From contig PJRA01000508.1 in NCBI GenBank assembly GCA_016987375.1, forward strand, positions 1,222,471 to 1,286,470: 64,000 bases of DNA. The letters run 5' to 3'. Origin of the DNA: Brachionus koreanus. Taxonomy: Eukaryota; Rotifera; Eurotatoria; Ploima; Brachionidae. This document shows positions 60,283-64,000 of the stretch, in pieces. The notes under the pieces are model-generated. The model ran no database searches. It was not told the origin of the DNA and saw nothing but the letters and a program-made list of their open reading frames with translations. Within the stretch, counting starts at the first letter, position 1; every line of letters starts with the position of its first letter. The position numbers and the translations under genes are program-made.

Positions 60283-63200
60283 ATGCAAAAATTGGACCTA
60301 ATTGATGGGGCCTATTCGGCCACATGCAACTCACAGCCGCTCACGTTCATAGACAACGACTTTGTCGGAGCCGAGAACACCCAGGCGACTGAATTCAACT
60401 ACGAACTAACATTTCCAAACGAACTTAACAACTTTCACTCTCAACAACCCATGGCCTCACAAATTGAGCACTTGTCCCAAGCAACCACCAATGGTTTGAA
60501 CGACCAAGCTAATCAAGTAGTCAAAGATCTCAATGCCCTTAATTTCGAGGACGACGAAGAAGAAATGTACAATGTCATTGACTTACCAAAACATGCATGG
60601 TAGTTTTTTTTTTTTTTAGATTTTAAATAAGAAAAAAAATTTGTTTTATTTTTAAAATTTTATTTAAAAAAAAAATTTTTTTTTAGTGCCTATTGCGGTA
60701 TACACGATCCAGCTTCGGTTCTAATGTGCAATACACACAAAAAATGGTTCTGCAATGGACGCGGCAACACATCAGGTAGCCACATAGTCAATCATTTAGT
60801 TCGTGCAAAGTGCAAAGAAGTAACCTTGCACAAAGACGGACCTTTGGGCGAGACTATATTGGAATGCTACAATTGCGGCTGCAGGAATGTGTTTTTGCTC
60901 GGTTACATACCGGCCAAGTCTGACTCGGTGGTGGTGTTGCTATGCCGTCAGCCGTGTGCTACACAAACATCTCTCAAGGATTTGAATTGGGATCCGACCG
61001 AGTGGAAACCGCTCATTGAAGATCGATCGTTTTTATCTTGGCTGGTTAAAATTCCATCCGAACAGGAGCAATTCCGGGCCCGTCAAATAACAGCTCAGCA
61101 AATAAACAAGCTTGAAGAATTGTGGAAGGATGCGCCTGATGCTAAATTCGAAGATTTGGAACGTCCTGGCATTGACGAAGAGCCGCAACAAGTCCTACTA
61201 CGCTATGAAGACGCCTATCAATATCAGAACATATTTGCACCATTGGTTAAAATGGAGGCCGACGATGATAGACGGCTAAAAGAGTCGCAAACTCAGGGTG
61301 ACATTGAGGTTAGATGGGACTTGGGCTTGAATAAAAAACGACTGGCCTATTTTTGTTTGCCAAAGGCAAACGATGAAATGCGCTTGATGCCTGGTGACGA
61401 ACTGCGATTGAGATACATTGGCGACGGACACAAACCGTGGTCCGGCGTTGGTCACGTTATTCGCGTGCCTAATACGAAATTTTTCGACTATGGCGACGAA
61501 GTGGGCATCGAATTGAAAATAAGCGCCGGCGCACCCATAGAGCATAAAAAAGATTTTATTGTCGAATTTGTTTGGAAATCGACTTCGTTCGATCGGATGC
61601 AAAGTGCACTTAAAACGTTTGCCATTGATGAAAATTCAGTATCGGCTTACATTTATCACAAGTTGCTCGGTCACGAAGTCGAAGACATGGTAATAAAAGC
61701 TAATTTGCCTAGACGATTTTCGGTTCCGGGTCTGCCCGAGCTAAATCACTCGCAAGTATTTGCTGTAAAAACAGTGCTGCAGCGTCACTTGAGCTTGATT
61801 CAAGGTCCGCCTGGTACTGGCAAAACAGTCACATCGGCTACAGTAGTCTATCATTTGGCAAGACAAAATCACGGTCAAGTTCTTGTATGTGCGCCGAGCA
61901 ATATAGCTGTAGATCAATTGACCGAAAAAATACACCGAACTGGCCTAAAAGTTGTACGCCTGTGTGCCAAGAGTCGCGAAGCCATCGATTCGCCAGTCAG
62001 CTTTTTGGCATTGCACAATCAAATAAGAAATTTGGACTCCGAGCCTGAATTGAAAAAACTCCAACAGCTCAAAGATGAGACCGGAGAGTTGTCTTCGGCT
62101 GACGAAAAACGCTATCGAACACTTAAGCGTAAATGCGAAAGCGAATTGTTGCGCAATGCTGATGTTATTTGTTGTACATGCGTGGGAGCTGGTGATCCGA
62201 GACTGAGCAAATTTCAATTTAAAAGCATTTTAATTGACGAGAGTACGCAGGCTACCGAGCCTGAGTGCATGGTGCCGGTAGTGCTTGGTGCTCGTCAATT
62301 AATTCTTGTCGGCGATCATTGCCAACTAGGACCGGTGGTAATGTGCAAAAAAGCTGCTCGTTCCGGTCTAAGTCAATCATTGTTCGAGCGTCTAGTTGGT
62401 CTGGGCATTCGTCCCATACGACTTCAAGTCCAGTATCGAATGCATCCGGCTCTGAGCGCCTTTCCATCGAACACATTTTACGACGGCTCGCTGCAAAACG
62501 GTGTCACGTCAAAAGAACGCTTCATTCCAAACCTGGACTTTCCGTGGCCTCAGCCAGAGACGCCCATGTTTTTCTACTGTTCATTGGGTCAAGAGGAAAT
62601 ATCATCAAGCGGAACTTCTTATCTAAACCGAACTGAAGCGTCCATGGTTGAAAAAATAGCAACCAAATTCATCAAGTCGGGCATTAAGCCCGAACAGATT
62701 GGTATAATAACGCCATACGAAGGTCAGCGAGCCTATTTGGTACAGTACATGCAGTATAGTGGCTCATTGCATCAGAAAATCTATCAGGAAATTGAGGTGG
62801 CCAGTGTGGATGCGTTTCAGGGCAGAGAAAAGGACATAATTGTATTGTCATGTGTCAGGGCTAATGAACATCAGGGAATCGGCTTTTTGAACGATCCAAG
62901 ACGCTTGAATGTGGCATTGACGCGTGCTAAATACGGCGTCATTGTTGTCGGCAATCCCAAAGTGCTTTCCAAGCAACTTTTATGGCACCACTTGTTAACC
63001 TATTATAAGGAACAAAAAGTTCTTGTCGAAGGACCGCTTAACAACCTAAAAGAGAGTATGATACAATTTAGTAAGCCTAAGAAACCGGCTAATCTAAATC
63101 CAGGAGCAAATAAGTTTATAAATAGCACAATGTTTAGCGCTAGAGAAGCATTGATACCGGGCGGTCCGTTCGACAAGAGCAAGAGTGCGGCGCCTGGCTA

Positions 63201-63806
63201 TGGCTATCAGCCAACACCGGACTATATGCGCTCTCATGATCCTCTAAGCTACATTGACGCGCGCGGCGGAGCCCTCAATGCTCTCAATTTGCCAATACCT
63301 GTGCCCATGCTAATGCCAGCGCCTCCTCAGCAGCCTCAGTCTTTTTTCAATGCCAATCAAAACTCGAATAAGCTCGGAAAACGACAAAGCAACATGTCTG
63401 GTAAAAAAAATCGACCGAAATATCAAAATCAAGCGTCGTTCGCTACACAACAGTCCCAATCAAGTCAAATGACCCAAAATACTCAAGTAAAATTTTTTTT
63501 TTTTTCATTTAATTAATCTTTGCTAGAAATAACTAAAATAAATGTCTTTTAAAGGAACTTATATCGCAGGGTTTATCTCAAAATTTGTTGACTCAAGGAG
63601 GTAACAGTCAGCCGTTTCTGTCTCAGGCTGGACTGTCTCAAGCTGGATTGTCACAAGCCGACTTTTCTCAAGACAGCTATTTGGATCACTTTCAGTCACA
63701 GGCCGAAGGCTTGCTTTCACAAGATTCAAGTTATCAACCATCGTATTTTGGCCATTCTCAAACTGGTGGTATAAACAATACCGGTGGACAATTGTCTCAG
63801 TTTTAA
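60283..63806 (+). CDS. UPF1: UPF1 / RENT1, RNA helicase of nonsense-mediated decay
   Basis: Three exons (60283..60599, 60687..63486 and 63555..63806) give 1122 residues, close to human UPF1. An acidic N-terminus ([20 protein letters not shown]) precedes the Cys/His zinc domain ([46 protein letters not shown]) that binds UPF2. The SF1 helicase core has Walker A GPPGTGKT at 479-486, DESTQAT with the catalytic Asp-Glu at 623-624, [29 protein letters not shown] and LTRAKYG. The C-terminus is rich in SQ motifs ([18 protein letters not shown]), the sites used by the SMG1 kinase. It surveys stalled termination and triggers decay of mRNAs with premature stops. The coding exons are far richer in G and C than the flanking DNA, in keeping with strong codon selection. 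Confidence 0.98.
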
Positions 63807-63935
63807 GACCAATATACGAGACTAAGATTAATTAACAAAATAATGAACCACAGTGAGAAGACTTGTTCCGTAAAACAGCATTCATTAATTTGATAATAAT
63901 TTTATTTTTTGAGACTACGGAAACGCTATGTTTAA

Positions 63936-63941
63936 ATTAAA
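63936..63941 (+). terminator. Possible poly(A) signal of UPF1
   Basis: An ATTAAA variant lies 130 nt past the UPF1 stop. It is a weak call in AT-rich DNA. Confidence 0.3.
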
Positions 63942-64000
63942 GAGGTTTTTTATTTTGTTATAAATCTGGCTAAGATGAAATGTAATTTTAATGAAAATTA

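Noticed and set aside
1..64000. CRISPR array, prophage, operon or bacterial contamination
   Set aside because: There are no regularly spaced identical repeats, and spliceosomal introns and metazoan gene families run through the whole window.

Overview
The window is a piece of a very AT-rich animal nuclear genome. The non-coding DNA is roughly three quarters A+T and full of homopolymer runs. Genes are split by GT-AG introns, many only about 45 to 60 nt long, and use the standard genetic code. All recognisable genes are metazoan: MTO1, TMEM198-like, a C1q-domain protein, RRN3, AHR, GFOD, MSH5, UPF1 and an alpha-2-macroglobulin-family protein. The base composition, tiny introns and protein style suggest a small protostome, most likely a monogonont rotifer such as Brachionus. 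That placement is an inference from style, not from a database match.

Layout: 37-457 (+) is the 3' end of an alpha-2-macroglobulin/thioester-protein gene. 3875-6218 (-) is MTO1 in seven exons. About 13 kb without a confident gene follows. 19180-21590 (+) is a TMEM198-like gene next to an assembly gap. 22499-23140 holds two tRNA-derived SINEs placed tail to tail. 24132-24978 (-) is a secreted collagen/C1q protein. 28318-30089 (-) is an eight-exon gene I do not recognise. 32010-33896 (-) is an intronless RRN3. 33897-42536 is mostly gene-free and carries SINE, LINE and foldback elements. 42537-45117 (+) is the aryl hydrocarbon receptor. 48053-50142 (-) is a GFOD-type oxidoreductase. 53066-56154 (-) is the meiotic MutS homologue MSH5. 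57205-58185 (-) is a dead mariner transposase split by a foldback element with an 11-bp target-site duplication. 60283-63806 (+) is UPF1.

The genes are unrelated cellular functions (mitochondrial tRNA modification, Wnt-linked membrane scaffold, innate-type recognition, Pol I transcription, bHLH-PAS regulation, meiotic recombination, nonsense-mediated decay) and do not form a pathway or operon. I found no CRISPR array, gene cluster or evident new multi-gene system. The most interesting material is the repeat landscape: nested transposons with readable insertion history, a SINE palindrome, chimeric foldback elements and several uncharacterised dispersed repeat families. Beyond that there are an unrecognised multi-exon gene, an altered Walker A motif and a splice-phase mismatch in MSH5, and a translatable in-frame mini-intron in MTO1.
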